31,847 nucleotides of DNA. Origin: JAEZDP01 sp044508265. GTDB taxonomy: Bacteria > Acidobacteriota > Vicinamibacteria > Vicinamibacterales > Vicinamibacteraceae. Shown in pieces: positions 23,298 to 31,738 of the stretch (its first letter is position 1; every line of letters begins with the position of its first letter). Below the pieces are notes generated by a model that was not told the origin of the DNA, did no database searches, and saw only the letters and a program-made list of their open reading frames with translations. The stretch spans positions 1 to 31,847 of the forward strand of contig JBIQIB010000040.1 in assembly GCA_044508265.1 (NCBI GenBank). The letters run 5' to 3'. The position numbers and the translations under genes were made by a program.

Positions 23298-24542
23298 TCA
23301 GCGGACGCGCACTTCGGGGGCGTACTCGAACTCACGCATGTCGGAGGCGATGATCTCGTCGCCCTCGGCCAGGCCTTCGACGACCTCGAAGTAGTCGAAG
23401 TTGGCCACGCCGAGCCTGATCGGCGTGCGGTAGGCGCGGTCGCCGCGAATGACGAACGCGACCTGTGCACCGCCTCCCTGGGCGAACGGCCCGCGGGCGA
23501 CGCGCAGCACCTGCGGCTTGCGGTCGGTCAGGACCAGCACGTCCACGCGCAGGTTCGACCGGAGCCACGGCGCCGAGGGTTCGTCGAGCGCGACCTCGAA
23601 CCGGAGCGTTCCCTCGCGCATCTGGGGCTCCACGTTGCTCACACGTCCGCTGACGCTGTTTGCGTCGGTACGTACCGTCACCGGCTGGCCCACCTCCACG
23701 CGTGCCGCGTTGACGTCGGATGTGCTGGCCTCGACCCGGAACGTGCTCAGGTCGGCAATCCTCGCGACCACGTCGCCGCGGCGCAGCAGCGCGCCCTCGT
23801 CGTCGACGACCCATGTGACCACGCCCTTGCGGTCCGACCTGGCCGACGCGAGTTCGAGGAGGCGGCGCTGCTGGTCGTCCTCCGCCCGCAGCGAGGCGAG
23901 TTCCAGCGCCAGGCCGTCAACGCGCGCCTGCGTCGTCGCTTCGACGTTGACGCGTGACTGACGGAGGCGGGCGAGCTCGACCTCCGCCTGTGCCACCTTC
24001 AGCTCGGACTCGCGCCGTGCTTCTTCCGAGACGAGCCCCTCGGCAAACAGCTGACGGTTGCTGGCCATGGCGGCCGTGAGGGCCTGCAACTCGAGGTCCT
24101 TCGAGCGGATCTGGCTGTCGAGGTCGATGAGCTGCGCCTGCAGCTCGAGCCGTGTGCGCGCCTGCTCGTTGGTCTTCAGCGCGATGTTCTGGCGGAGCTT
24201 CTCCGCCGTGAGCTCGGAGTCGCTGGCGTCGAGGTTCACGATCACGTCGCCCGGTTCGACGGCGTCGCCGACGCGGCGCAGCCGCTGCAGCACACGCGCG
24301 TCGATGGGGCTCGAGAGGACGTGTTCGATGGCGGGCACCACGGTGCCGGACGCCGTCAACGACGCCTCGAGCGGTCCCACTTCCACCCGCGTGGTGCGCA
24401 CGCGGTCGCGGCTGACCGAGGGCCGGAGCAGGTCGGCGCCCCAGACGAGCCCTGTGGCGAGCAGGACGAGGATGGCGGTGACCGGCAGCCAGCGTTTGAG
24501 CTGGGCGCGGCGTCGAACGGCAGTGTCGAGCGGTCGGTCCAC
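23298..24542 (-). CDS. HlyD/MacA-type periplasmic adaptor protein
   Basis: The 414-residue protein has an N-terminal membrane anchor (about 19-36), a lipoyl-like barrel half (ASGTVVPAIEHVLSSPIDAR and GDAVEPGDVIVNLD), a long alpha-helical hairpin (about 110-235, rich in Leu/Glu/Ala/Arg), the second barrel half (GVVTWVVDDEGALLRRGDVVARI) and a C-terminal membrane-proximal domain (RTPIRLGVANFDYFEVVEGL). It should bridge the MacB-type permeases to an outer-membrane channel not encoded here. The start is a GTG at 24542. It is the first gene of the six-gene operon ending in the two-component pair and is divergent from the TonB-receptor gene. Confidence 0.92.
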   Translation of the reverse strand: MDRPLDTAVRRRAQLKRWLPVTAILVLLATGLVWGADLLRPSVSRDRVRTTRVEVGPLEASLTASGTVVPAIEHVLSSPIDARVLQRLRRVGDAVEPGDVIVNLDASDSELTAEKLRQNIALKTNEQARTRLELQAQLIDLDSQIRSKDLELQALTAAMASNRQLFAEGLVSEEARRESELKVAQAEVELARLRQSRVNVEATTQARVDGLALELASLRAEDDQQRRLLELASARSDRKGVVTWVVDDEGALLRRGDVVARIADLSTFRVEASTSDVNAARVEVGQPVTVRTDANSVSGRVSNVEPQMREGTLRFEVALDEPSAPWLRSNLRVDVLVLTDRKPQVLRVARGPFAQGGGAQVAFVIRGDRAYRTPIRLGVANFDYFEVVEGLAEGDEIIASDMREFEYAPEVRVR

Positions 24543-24658
24543 GCCTCAGCCTGGAGCAAGCGGCGTGCCCGCTTATTTCGGCCTGATCCGTGCAATCTGG
24601 GCCCGGCGCCGTTCGCAGCCGCACATCCGGGTGTCCGAAACCGAACAGTGGGAACAAC

Positions 24659-24700
24659 GGGGTCAGGTCTCGATTCGGACGTTTCCGGGGTCAGGTCTCG
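24659..24700. repeat. Direct repeat GGGGTCAGGTCTCG, REP-like
   Basis: GGGGTCAGGTCTCG occurs at 24659-24672 and again at 24687-24700 (28-base period). The core resembles GGGGTCAGG-type REP sequences that I associate with REP-associated transposases, but no transposase gene is nearby, so this could be a remnant or a non-autonomous copy. Confidence 0.5.
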
Positions 24701-24856
24701 GCACCACGCCCGTGCAGAAACTGCAACCGTACGCAGGCGCAAACCACGCCATCGTCGAAATGAAGGCCCGGACACCCGCGTTCCAGGAGGCGCGCCTAGT
24801 GCGTTCGTGCACTGGCAGGTCATCCGTTCCACCGCCATCCTCGGAGGATCGCGAAC

Positions 24857-24870
24857 GTCCGGTTCCGGAC
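24857..24870. promoter_or_regulatory. Palindrome before the TonB-receptor ribosome site
   Basis: GTCCGG-TT-CCGGAC is a perfect inverted repeat that touches the GAGGGGGGAG ribosome site (24871-24880). It could be an operator or a leader hairpin that affects initiation. Confidence 0.35.
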
Positions 24871-24880
24871 GAGGGGGGAG

Positions 24881-27868
24881 ATGCGCTTGACGACGAACGG
24901 CAGAGGTGCGGGCAGGTCACGACTCTGGACGGCAACATTGACCGTGTTGCTGTCTCTCACAGCGGCCTCGGTGCAGGCCCAGCCGACGGCGACGCTGCGG
25001 GGCAGCATCGTCGACGCGCAGGGCGGCGCCGTGCCGCAGGCGACCATCGTCGTCACCGACACCAGCACCGGGCTGAGCCGCACGGCGGCCGCTGCCGAGG
25101 ACGGCACCTTCGTCGTGCCGAACCTGCCGCCGTCGCCGTACCACGTGGTCGTCACCGCCCCGGGCTTTGCCGACGCCACCTGGGACGAGGTCATCCTCGA
25201 GGTCGGGCAGACGGTCATCCTCCCGGTGACGCTCTCCGTGAGCGCCATCCAGGAGACGGTCGTCGTCGGCGCCGCACGCGCGTCGGTCGACACGACACGC
25301 TCGGTCGTGGACGCCGTCATCCCCTCGACAGCCATCGAGCGGCTGCCCCTGAACGGACGCAACTTCCTCGAGCTCGCCCTCCTCGTCCCCGGGAACGCGC
25401 CGGCGCCGAACTTCGATCCGACGAAGTCGAACACCGTCACGATCTCTTCTGCCGGCCAGCTCGGTCGCGGTGGCAACGTCACGATCGACGGTGCCGACAA
25501 CAACGACGACGTCGTGGGCGGCCCGCTCCAGAACGTCACGCAGGAGTCGGTGCAGGAGTTTCAGATCGCGACGAACAGGTTCACGGCGGAGACGGGACGC
25601 TCGGCTTCGTCGGTCATCAACGTCGTCACGCGCGCGGGCGGCGACGAGCTGCGCGGGTCGGCCTCGTTCTTCGCGCGCCACGCGCGGTGGCAGGGCCTGC
25701 CGGCCACGTACGACCGGACGGCCGGCACGAAGCCGCCTTTCGATCGACAGCAGTTCGCGGCGGGCATCGGCGGCCCGCTGCCCGGCTCGCGTGCCTTCTG
25801 GTTCGGCGCCGCGGAATATCGCAATCAGGACGGTGCGGTGCTCGTCGGCACGCGCGACGTCGCGGCACGCACCATCCGCCGCAGCTTCGCGCCCGCGCCC
25901 CTCGACGACCTGCTCGGCTCCGCACGCGTCGACTGGCGCCCGGACGCCGACAACACCCTGATGGTGCGGTACGCGGGAGAGTCAGCCGACGACACCGGCG
26001 CCAGCAGCCTCGACCGCGCAATCGGCTCGGCGTCGCAGCGCCAGCGCAGCCAGAACACCTATCACTCCGCCGTCGGCACCTGGACGCGCATCCTCAGCCC
26101 GACGCTGCTGACTGCCACGACCGCGTCGTACAGCACCTTCGACAACACGATCGCGCCAGTCGCGACCGGCCCGCAGCTCACATTCCCGAGCATCCAGGAC
26201 GGATCGTCTTTCCGCGTCCCGCAGGGGACGAAGCAGAAGCGCTTCCAGCTCTCCAACACCACGACCCTCGTTCGCGGCGCGCATACGCTGCGCCTGGGCG
26301 GCGAGTGGCAGCGCGTGGACGCGCACTTCGACCTCGGCGTGTTCCGCGGCGGCCGCATCGAGCTCGTGCAGGATTTCGCGTCGTTCGACCACAACGGCGA
26401 CGGTCGCGTGGACGACGACGACCTCCTGTTTGCGGTGACGCTGCGCAGCGGGAAGCCGGACCAGGATCTCGTGTTGCCGGATGCCGACAACCATCACGTC
26501 GCGTTCTTCGTCCAGGACGACTGGCGCGTCCGTCCGAGCCTCACGATCAACGCGGGCCTGCGTTACGAGTTCGACACCGACGTCAAGAACATCAGCCGTG
26601 TCGGCGAGCTGAACCCGATCGTCGAGCCGTTCCTGCAGGGCCGCCGCACGCGAGACCTCGACAACTTCGGTCCGCGGCTCGGATTCAACTGGGCGCCCGG
26701 CGACGGCCGGACCAGTGTCCACGGCGGCTACGGCATCTACTACGATCGCGTCACGCTGCAGATCCAGTCGCTCGAGCGCGGTCTCGACGGACGGGCGCTG
26801 CCGATTGAAGTGCGGGCCGGCAACGTGTTCTTCCTCGACCCGGCGACGGGGCAGTTCCCGCCGTTTGCACCCTCGATGGCAGACCCCTTCACGGGCTTCA
26901 TCCTGCCGGGCGAGGGCGCGTCCGGCATCAACATCATCGACAACGGCCTGCAGAACCCGCGCGTTCAGCAGTTCAACCTCGGCATCCAGCGCGAGCTGCC
27001 GTACGACGTCGTCCTGCGCGTCGACGGCGTCCACAACCTCGGGACGCACTTCATCATCGGCCGCACGGTGGGCACGGTGTTCAACCCCGTCGTCGGCGGA
27101 CCGGACCGCGTCGTGAACATCGAGTCGAGCGTCAACACCCACTACGACGCGCTGCTCGTGAGCGCCGAGCGGCGGAGCGCGCGGCTCGGCTTCCGGGCGT
27201 CGTACACGTTCTCGAAGGCGTTCAACTACGCCAACGACGACCAGATTCCGTTTGCCAACGGTCCCGTGGACTCGACGAACCTGAGGCTCGAGTTCGGCCC
27301 CACGCCCAACGACCAGCGCCACCGGTTCACGCTGGCCGCGTGGGCCGACGTGGGTGCGGGCGTCCGCATCGCGCCGCTGCTGACGCTGGCGTCCTCGGTG
27401 CCGATGGACATCCTCATGCCCGACGGGCAGTCACGCGTGCCCGTTTTCCAGCGCAACGCGGGCGGGCGTCTCTTCAAGACCGGCGCTGACCTGAACCGCG
27501 CCATCGCCGAGATCAACGCCGGGGGCGGGGTGGACGGCGTGCTGCTGCCACGCGTCGGTGACGACGTCCGCTTCGGCGACTCGTTCAACGCACTCGACAT
27601 CCGTGTGACGCGTCCGTTCACCGTCCGCGGCATGCAGGTGGAGCCGATGGTCGAGGTGTTCAACGTCTTCAACGTGACCAACATCCTCGGCGTCAACGTG
27701 AAGAACTACTCCGGCTACGCCAACGTGCTGGTACGCGACGCCGAAGACGCGAGCGACCCGGGCTACCTCCTGTCGTCGAGCTTCGGCCAGCCGGTGAACA
27801 CGGCTGGCGGCGTGTTCGGCTCCGGCGGCCCGCGGGCGATGCAGCTGGCCGTCCGCGTCAGCTTCTGA
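24881..27868 (+). CDS. TonB-dependent receptor, Oar-like, with carboxypeptidase-regulatory-like domain
   Basis: The 995-residue outer-membrane protein has a signal peptide (1-33, ending SVQA), a CarboxypepD_reg-like domain (about 35-120, TLRGSIVDAQGGAVPQATIV), a plug region (about 135-250, LPLNGRNFLELALLVPG and VTIDGADNND) and a long beta-barrel ending in aromatic Phe (QLAVRVSF). Such proteins import or bind large ligands using TonB energy and are abundant in Acidobacteriota. A DHNGDGRVDDDD loop (503-514) resembles a calcium-binding EF-hand loop. The ATG at 24881 directly touches GAGGGGGGAG; a TTG two codons later (24887) has better spacing and may be the true start. The TGA overlaps the permease ATG by one base. 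Confidence 0.9.
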   Translation: MRLTTNGRGAGRSRLWTATLTVLLSLTAASVQAQPTATLRGSIVDAQGGAVPQATIVVTDTSTGLSRTAAAAEDGTFVVPNLPPSPYHVVVTAPGFADATWDEVILEVGQTVILPVTLSVSAIQETVVVGAARASVDTTRSVVDAVIPSTAIERLPLNGRNFLELALLVPGNAPAPNFDPTKSNTVTISSAGQLGRGGNVTIDGADNNDDVVGGPLQNVTQESVQEFQIATNRFTAETGRSASSVINVVTRAGGDELRGSASFFARHARWQGLPATYDRTAGTKPPFDRQQFAAGIGGPLPGSRAFWFGAAEYRNQDGAVLVGTRDVAARTIRRSFAPAPLDDLLGSARVDWRPDADNTLMVRYAGESADDTGASSLDRAIGSASQRQRSQNTYHSAVGTWTRILSPTLLTATTASYSTFDNTIAPVATGPQLTFPSIQDGSSFRVPQGTKQKRFQLSNTTTLVRGAHTLRLGGEWQRVDAHFDLGVFRGGRIELVQDFASFDHNGDGRVDDDDLLFAVTLRSGKPDQDLVLPDADNHHVAFFVQDDWRVRPSLTINAGLRYEFDTDVKNISRVGELNPIVEPFLQGRRTRDLDNFGPRLGFNWAPGDGRTSVHGGYGIYYDRVTLQIQSLERGLDGRALPIEVRAGNVFFLDPATGQFPPFAPSMADPFTGFILPGEGASGINIIDNGLQNPRVQQFNLGIQRELPYDVVLRVDGVHNLGTHFIIGRTVGTVFNPVVGGPDRVVNIESSVNTHYDALLVSAERRSARLGFRASYTFSKAFNYANDDQIPFANGPVDSTNLRLEFGPTPNDQRHRFTLAAWADVGAGVRIAPLLTLASSVPMDILMPDGQSRVPVFQRNAGGRLFKTGADLNRAIAEINAGGGVDGVLLPRVGDDVRFGDSFNALDIRVTRPFTVRGMQVEPMVEVFNVFNVTNILGVNVKNYSGYANVLVRDAEDASDPGYLLSSSFGQPVNTAGGVFGSGGPRAMQLAVRVSF

Positions 27869-29196
27869 TGGCGCACGCGTCGCCGACGCCGCGCGGGCTG
27901 GGTACGGGCGCCGCGACCGCCCTCGTCGTGGGGCAGGTCATCGCCGTCGGCATCTTCCTCACGCCCGGGACGATCATCCGTGTCGTCGCGTCACCGGCCT
28001 GGGTGGTAGCGGTCTGGGCGGTGACCGGCGCGATGGCGATCTGTGGCGCGCTCTGCTACGGCGCCCTTGCCGCACGCTACCCGCGGGCCGGGGGCGGCTA
28101 CGTGTACCTGCGCGAGGCCTATGGACCGCGCGTGGCGTTCCTCTACGGATGGAAGTGCCTGCTGGTGATGGATCCCGGCGTCACGGCGGCACTCGCCATG
28201 GGGCTCGCGAGCTACGTGGCGTACCTGTGGCCGCTGGGCGCCGCCGGAGCACGACTCGTGGCGATCTCCGCCATCGCGTCGTTTGCATGCGTGCACATCG
28301 CCGGCGTTCGGATAGGCGCACGCGTGATGACGATGACGTCGGCCCTGAAGGTGGGGCTGATCGCCGCGCTGGTCGTGGCGGCGCTCGTCAGCAGCATGGG
28401 CAACTGGCACCACTTCCTGCCGCTCGTCGAACGCCGTCCCGGTGCCCCACCGCTGATGGGCGCGCTTGCCGGTGCGTTCGTCGCCGCCTTCTTCTCGTTC
28501 GGCGGATGGTGGGAGGTGACGCGGCTTGCCGGCGAGGTGCGCGATCCCGATACCACGATGCCACGCGCGTTGTGGCGAGGCCTGGCCATTGTCACAGCGA
28601 TCTACGGCGCGGCGACGCTTGCGTTCATCCTCGTCGTGCCCATCGAGCGGGTTGCGCCAGGCGAGGCATTCGTCGCCCAGGTCGGCGAGGCATTGTTCGG
28701 CGGCGCGGGCGGCACCGTCGTGTCGGCCGTGGTGATCGTCTGCGTGCTCGGCAGCCTCGGCACGATGCAGATGGTCGCGCCGTGGCTCTACGTCGCGATG
28801 GCCGACGATGGACTGTTCCCGAAGGCTGCAGGAGCGCTGCACCCGCGACTCGGTACCCCTGTGCGCGCCATCGCGATCCAGGCGACGCTCGCGTCGGCGC
28901 TGGTCGCCCTGGGGACGTTCGAGGCCATCATCGCCTACTTCATCTTCATCACCGTCGTCTTCGTCGGCGCGGTGGTGGCATCCGTGTTCGTGCTGCGGCG
29001 GCGGACCGGCGGCCTGCACGTGCCGGGCTATCCGTGGACGCCCATCGTCTTCCTCCTCCTGGTTGCCGTCCTCCTCGTGCTGCTCGTGGTCAACAGCCCG
29101 CTGCAGGCCCTGCTCGGGCTCGCCGTCGTCGCTGCCGCGCTGCCTGCCTACCACCTGCTGCAGCGATCCGCCGGCATGCCGGCGCGACCGAGGTAA
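27868..29196 (+). CDS. APC-family amino acid permease
   Basis: The 442-residue protein has about 12 predicted membrane helices and the features of the amino acid/polyamine/organocation family: the helix-1 break GQVIAVGIFLTPG (about 22-34), the helix-3-proximal YPRAGGGYVYLREAYG, and SFGGWWEVTRLAGEVRDPDTTMPRAL near the middle. It probably acts as a secondary amino acid transporter or exchanger of the LAT/SteT kind; the substrate is unknown. The start ATG shares its A with the receptor's TGA (TGATG), so the two are probably co-translated and may handle the same nutrient across the two membranes. That link is inferred. Confidence 0.9.
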   Translation: MAHASPTPRGLGTGAATALVVGQVIAVGIFLTPGTIIRVVASPAWVVAVWAVTGAMAICGALCYGALAARYPRAGGGYVYLREAYGPRVAFLYGWKCLLVMDPGVTAALAMGLASYVAYLWPLGAAGARLVAISAIASFACVHIAGVRIGARVMTMTSALKVGLIAALVVAALVSSMGNWHHFLPLVERRPGAPPLMGALAGAFVAAFFSFGGWWEVTRLAGEVRDPDTTMPRALWRGLAIVTAIYGAATLAFILVVPIERVAPGEAFVAQVGEALFGGAGGTVVSAVVIVCVLGSLGTMQMVAPWLYVAMADDGLFPKAAGALHPRLGTPVRAIAIQATLASALVALGTFEAIIAYFIFITVVFVGAVVASVFVLRRRTGGLHVPGYPWTPIVFLLLVAVLLVLLVVNSPLQALLGLAVVAAALPAYHLLQRSAGMPARPR

Positions 29197-29377
29197 TGTC
29201 GCGCCAGGCTCGGGCGTTTCGAGCCAGGCGCTGAAGAGGTGGCCGCCGTGGTGCATGTAGGCAACTGCTGACGCAAAAGGCACCGCGCCAGACGCCGCTG
29301 ATGCCCTGTTGGCGGGCCGTGTTGCTCAGCACGCATCGTGCAGGGGATCGGGCATGCGACTTCACCTAGGAGGAATG

Positions 29378-30661
29378 ATGACCTGCTCGCCGCTACCCCG
29401 CCTTCTTCCGGTCGTGCTCGGACTCTCGTTTGTCGCGGCGGTGCAGATTGCCTGCTCTGACGGAGCCGAGCAGGCGCCGGCCGCCTCGGCTTCTGCCGAC
29501 CCTCAGCAGGCGTCGCGTCCGTGCGAGACACCGCTCGACACACGTGAGCGCAACGTTCCCGACCAGACACCGACCACACCCGACCAGACGCGGGCCTGCG
29601 CCGCTCAGCCGGCAAGCGAGATCGAAGTGACGGAGCTGACCGACGACCTCGAGCACCCGTGGGCCGTCGAGCCGCTCCCGGACGGCGCCCTCCTCGTCAC
29701 CGAGCGGCCCGGGCGCATGCGCGTGGTGTCGAGCACCGGCGACGTCGGCGAGCCGATCACGGGCCTGCCGGAGGTCGCGGCACGCGGGCAGGGCGGCCTG
29801 CTGGACGTCGAGCTGGCGCCCGACTTCGCGACGAGCCGGGTGATCTACTGGAGCTTCAGCGAACCGCGTGAGGGCGGTAACGGCACGAGCGTGGCGCGCG
29901 GCGTCCTGTCGGAGGACCGCCGGCGTCTCGACGACGTGCGCGTGATCTTCAGGTCGGAGCCGACCTACGACGGCGACAAGCACTTCGGCTCGCGCCTGCT
30001 GTTCGGCCCGGACGGCCACCTCTTCATGACGCTCGGGGAGCGGTCGGATCTCGAGACACGTCCTCAGGCGCAGCAACTGAACAGCCATCTCGGCAAGCTG
30101 CTGCGGCTGACGCCGGAGGGGCAGCCCGCACCCGGCAATCCATTCCAGGGGCAGACTGATGCGCGCCCGGAAATCTGGACGCTCGGCCATCGCAACGTGC
30201 AGGCTGCCGCCTTCGACGCACAGGGCCGGCTCTGGGTCGTGGACCACGGCCCGCAGGGCGGCGACGAGGTCAACCTGATCGAGGCGGGCCAGAACTACGG
30301 ATGGCCGCTCGTCACGTTTGGCGAGGAGTACTCCGGCGATCCGGTGCCCAATGCCGTGACCACGCTCGAGGGGTATGTGGATCCGATCTACTACTGGGAT
30401 CCGGTCATCGCGCCCTCGGGAGCCGTATTCCATTCGGGCGAGGGCGTGCCGGGATGGCGCGGGAACCTCTTCGTCGGGGCGCTGCGCGATGAGGCCCTCG
30501 TACGTCTGGTGCTGGAGGGCGACCGCGTCGTCGGCGAGGAGCGCCTGCTCACCGACAGGGAAGAGCGCATCCGCGACGTCAAGGAAGGCGCCGGCGGCGT
30601 CCTCTACGTCGTCACGGACGACGACGATGGCGAGCTGCTCAGGATCGCGCCGAGGAAGTAG
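29378..30661 (+). CDS. Glucose/sorbosone dehydrogenase-family lipoprotein (PQQ-type aldose dehydrogenase fold)
   Basis: The 427-residue protein has a hydrophobic N-terminal signal with a near-lipobox QIAC (Cys26), a low-complexity Ala/Pro/Thr linker (30-85) and a GSDH beta-propeller: LEHPWAVEPLPDGALLVTERPGR, GGLLDVELAPDF, HFGSRLLFGPDGHLFMTLGERSD, GHRNVQAAAFD and VDHGPQGGDEVNLIEAGQNYGWP. It should be an extracytoplasmic, PQQ-dependent sugar oxidase like YliI. The start at 29378 is chosen because TAGGAGG lies four bases upstream; ATGs at 29375 and 29354 are alternatives. The upstream 181-base spacer may carry a structured leader. A short repeat and a scaffold gap follow the stop. Confidence 0.88.
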   Translation: MTCSPLPRLLPVVLGLSFVAAVQIACSDGAEQAPAASASADPQQASRPCETPLDTRERNVPDQTPTTPDQTRACAAQPASEIEVTELTDDLEHPWAVEPLPDGALLVTERPGRMRVVSSTGDVGEPITGLPEVAARGQGGLLDVELAPDFATSRVIYWSFSEPREGGNGTSVARGVLSEDRRRLDDVRVIFRSEPTYDGDKHFGSRLLFGPDGHLFMTLGERSDLETRPQAQQLNSHLGKLLRLTPEGQPAPGNPFQGQTDARPEIWTLGHRNVQAAAFDAQGRLWVVDHGPQGGDEVNLIEAGQNYGWPLVTFGEEYSGDPVPNAVTTLEGYVDPIYYWDPVIAPSGAVFHSGEGVPGWRGNLFVGALRDEALVRLVLEGDRVVGEERLLTDREERIRDVKEGAGGVLYVVTDDDDGELLRIAPRK

Positions 30662-30665
30662 ATCA

Positions 30666-30683
30666 GCTTGTCAGCTTGTCGGC
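30666..30683 (+). repeat. 18-base octamer-type element after a stop codon, cut by a gap
   Basis: GCTTGTCAGCTTGTCGGC begins four bases after the GSDH-family stop codon. The same 18 bases begin two bases after the kinase stop on the other strand (17036-17053), in the same sense orientation relative to the gene. The copy here is cut by a scaffold gap. Confidence 0.8.
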
Positions 30684-30783
30684 NNNNNNNNNNNNNNNNN
30701 NNNNNNNNNNNNNNNNNNNNNNNNNNNNNNNNNNNNNNNNNNNNNNNNNNNNNNNNNNNNNNNNNNNNNNNNNNNNNNNNNNN
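30684..30783. other. Assembly gap (100 N)
   Basis: A run of exactly 100 N starting inside an octamer-type repeat. The true length is unknown. It may hold the promoter of the following hydrolase gene. Confidence 0.95.
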
Positions 30784-30871
30784 TTCAGGACACGTGTGGT
30801 GCTGACGCCGTCTCATACGCTGTTGCCGCAGCCGGCGGAGGGACGCCTGGCGCGGTCGACGCGAGACTGCC

Positions 30872-31738
30872 ATGTCCATCACTGCCACACGACTGTTCCA
30901 CACGACGCACGGCCCTGCCACCGAACCGCGCCGCCTGACGCTGGCGTCCGGTCTGTCACTCGAGTACGTGGACCACGGGAACGCCGACGGCGTTCCTGTG
31001 GTGCTGCTGCACGGCGTCACCGACTCCTGGCGATCGTTTCAGCCGCTGCTGCCGCACCTGCCGGCCTCCATTCGCGCGGTCGCGGTGTCGCAGCGGGGGC
31101 ACGGCGGCTCCGACAAGCCGGCCACCGGCTATCGGTCCGCCGACTTCGCCCGCGACGTCGCGGAGTTGCTCGACGCGCTCGCCGTTCCGTCCGCGTTCAT
31201 CGTCGGCCACTCGATGGGCGCGACACACGCCGCGCGGATCGCACTCGACTACCCGAGGCGGGTGCGCGGCCTCGCGCTGCTCGGTGCCTTCGCGGCGTAC
31301 CAGCAATGCCCCGACGTCCTGCAGTTCCATGCGGACGCGGTCTCGTCGCTGAGCGACCCGGTGCCGGAGGACCTCGTCCGCGACTTCCAGCAGAGCACGC
31401 TGGCGCAGCCGGTTCCGGCCGGCTACCTCGAGACCGTCATCGCCGAGAGCCTGAAGGTACCCGCCCACGTGTGGCGGGAAACGTTCACGGCACTGCTCGA
31501 CGACGAGTGCGCGGCGGAGTGGGACGCCATCGCGGCGCCGGTGCTGCTGCTGTGGGGCGCGCGTGACGCTTTCAGCCGTCTGGCACAGCAGTACGCGCTC
31601 GTGGAGGCGATCGCGCATACGCAGTTCATCACGTATGAGCGGGCGGGGCACGCGCTGCACTGGGAGGAGCCGGCACGCGTGGCTGCCGACATCGTCGCCT
31701 TCACCGAGGGTCGACAGGCAGGCACGCGCACGCGCTGA
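30872..31738 (+). CDS. Alpha/beta-fold hydrolase
   Basis: The 288-residue protein is a classical alpha/beta hydrolase: oxyanion motif LLHGVTDSW (46-54), nucleophile elbow GHSMG with Ser114, catalytic Asp232 in LLLWGARD, and catalytic His260 in RAGHALHWEEP. It could be an esterase, lipase or C-C hydrolase; the substrate is unknown. The start at 30872 is the ATG nearest the domain, without a strong ribosome site. The gene lies alone after a scaffold gap. The 109 bases after its stop show nothing recognisable. Confidence 0.88.
   Translation: MSITATRLFHTTHGPATEPRRLTLASGLSLEYVDHGNADGVPVVLLHGVTDSWRSFQPLLPHLPASIRAVAVSQRGHGGSDKPATGYRSADFARDVAELLDALAVPSAFIVGHSMGATHAARIALDYPRRVRGLALLGAFAAYQQCPDVLQFHADAVSSLSDPVPEDLVRDFQQSTLAQPVPAGYLETVIAESLKVPAHVWRETFTALLDDECAAEWDAIAAPVLLLWGARDAFSRLAQQYALVEAIAHTQFITYERAGHALHWEEPARVAADIVAFTEGRQAGTRTR

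Larger units (their letters stand above)
24543..24880. other. Divergent intergenic region (338 bases)
   Basis: No gene is supported here. It must hold the promoters of the HlyD operon (minus) and the TonB-receptor gene (plus), but I see no convincing sigma-70 or sigma-54 boxes. It contains a 14-base direct repeat (24659-24700), a stem-loop AGTGC-gttcgt-GCACT (24798-24813) and a palindrome just before the receptor's ribosome site. Confidence 0.7.

Noticed and set aside
24543..24880. Possible sigma-54 promoter for the HlyD operon (for example CGGATGTGCGGCTGCG on the minus strand near 24615-24630)
   Set aside because: The GG and GC dinucleotides have the right spacing, but the rest of the -24 and -12 elements do not match.
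24058..26808. A 916-codon plus-strand open frame overlapping the HlyD and TonB-receptor genes
   Set aside because: It has an Arg/Pro/His-rich composition without domains and lies antisense to HlyD and in another frame of the well-supported receptor. This is typical of high-GC shadow frames.
29256..29320. GGCAAC...GACGCAAAAGG in the spacer before the GSDH-family gene looks a little like the core of a GEMM (cyclic di-GMP) riboswitch
   Set aside because: There is no room for the P1b hairpin between the two parts and no matching tetraloop receptor or closing stem that I can draw. A covariance-model search with the GEMM model would decide; a clear hit would reverse this.
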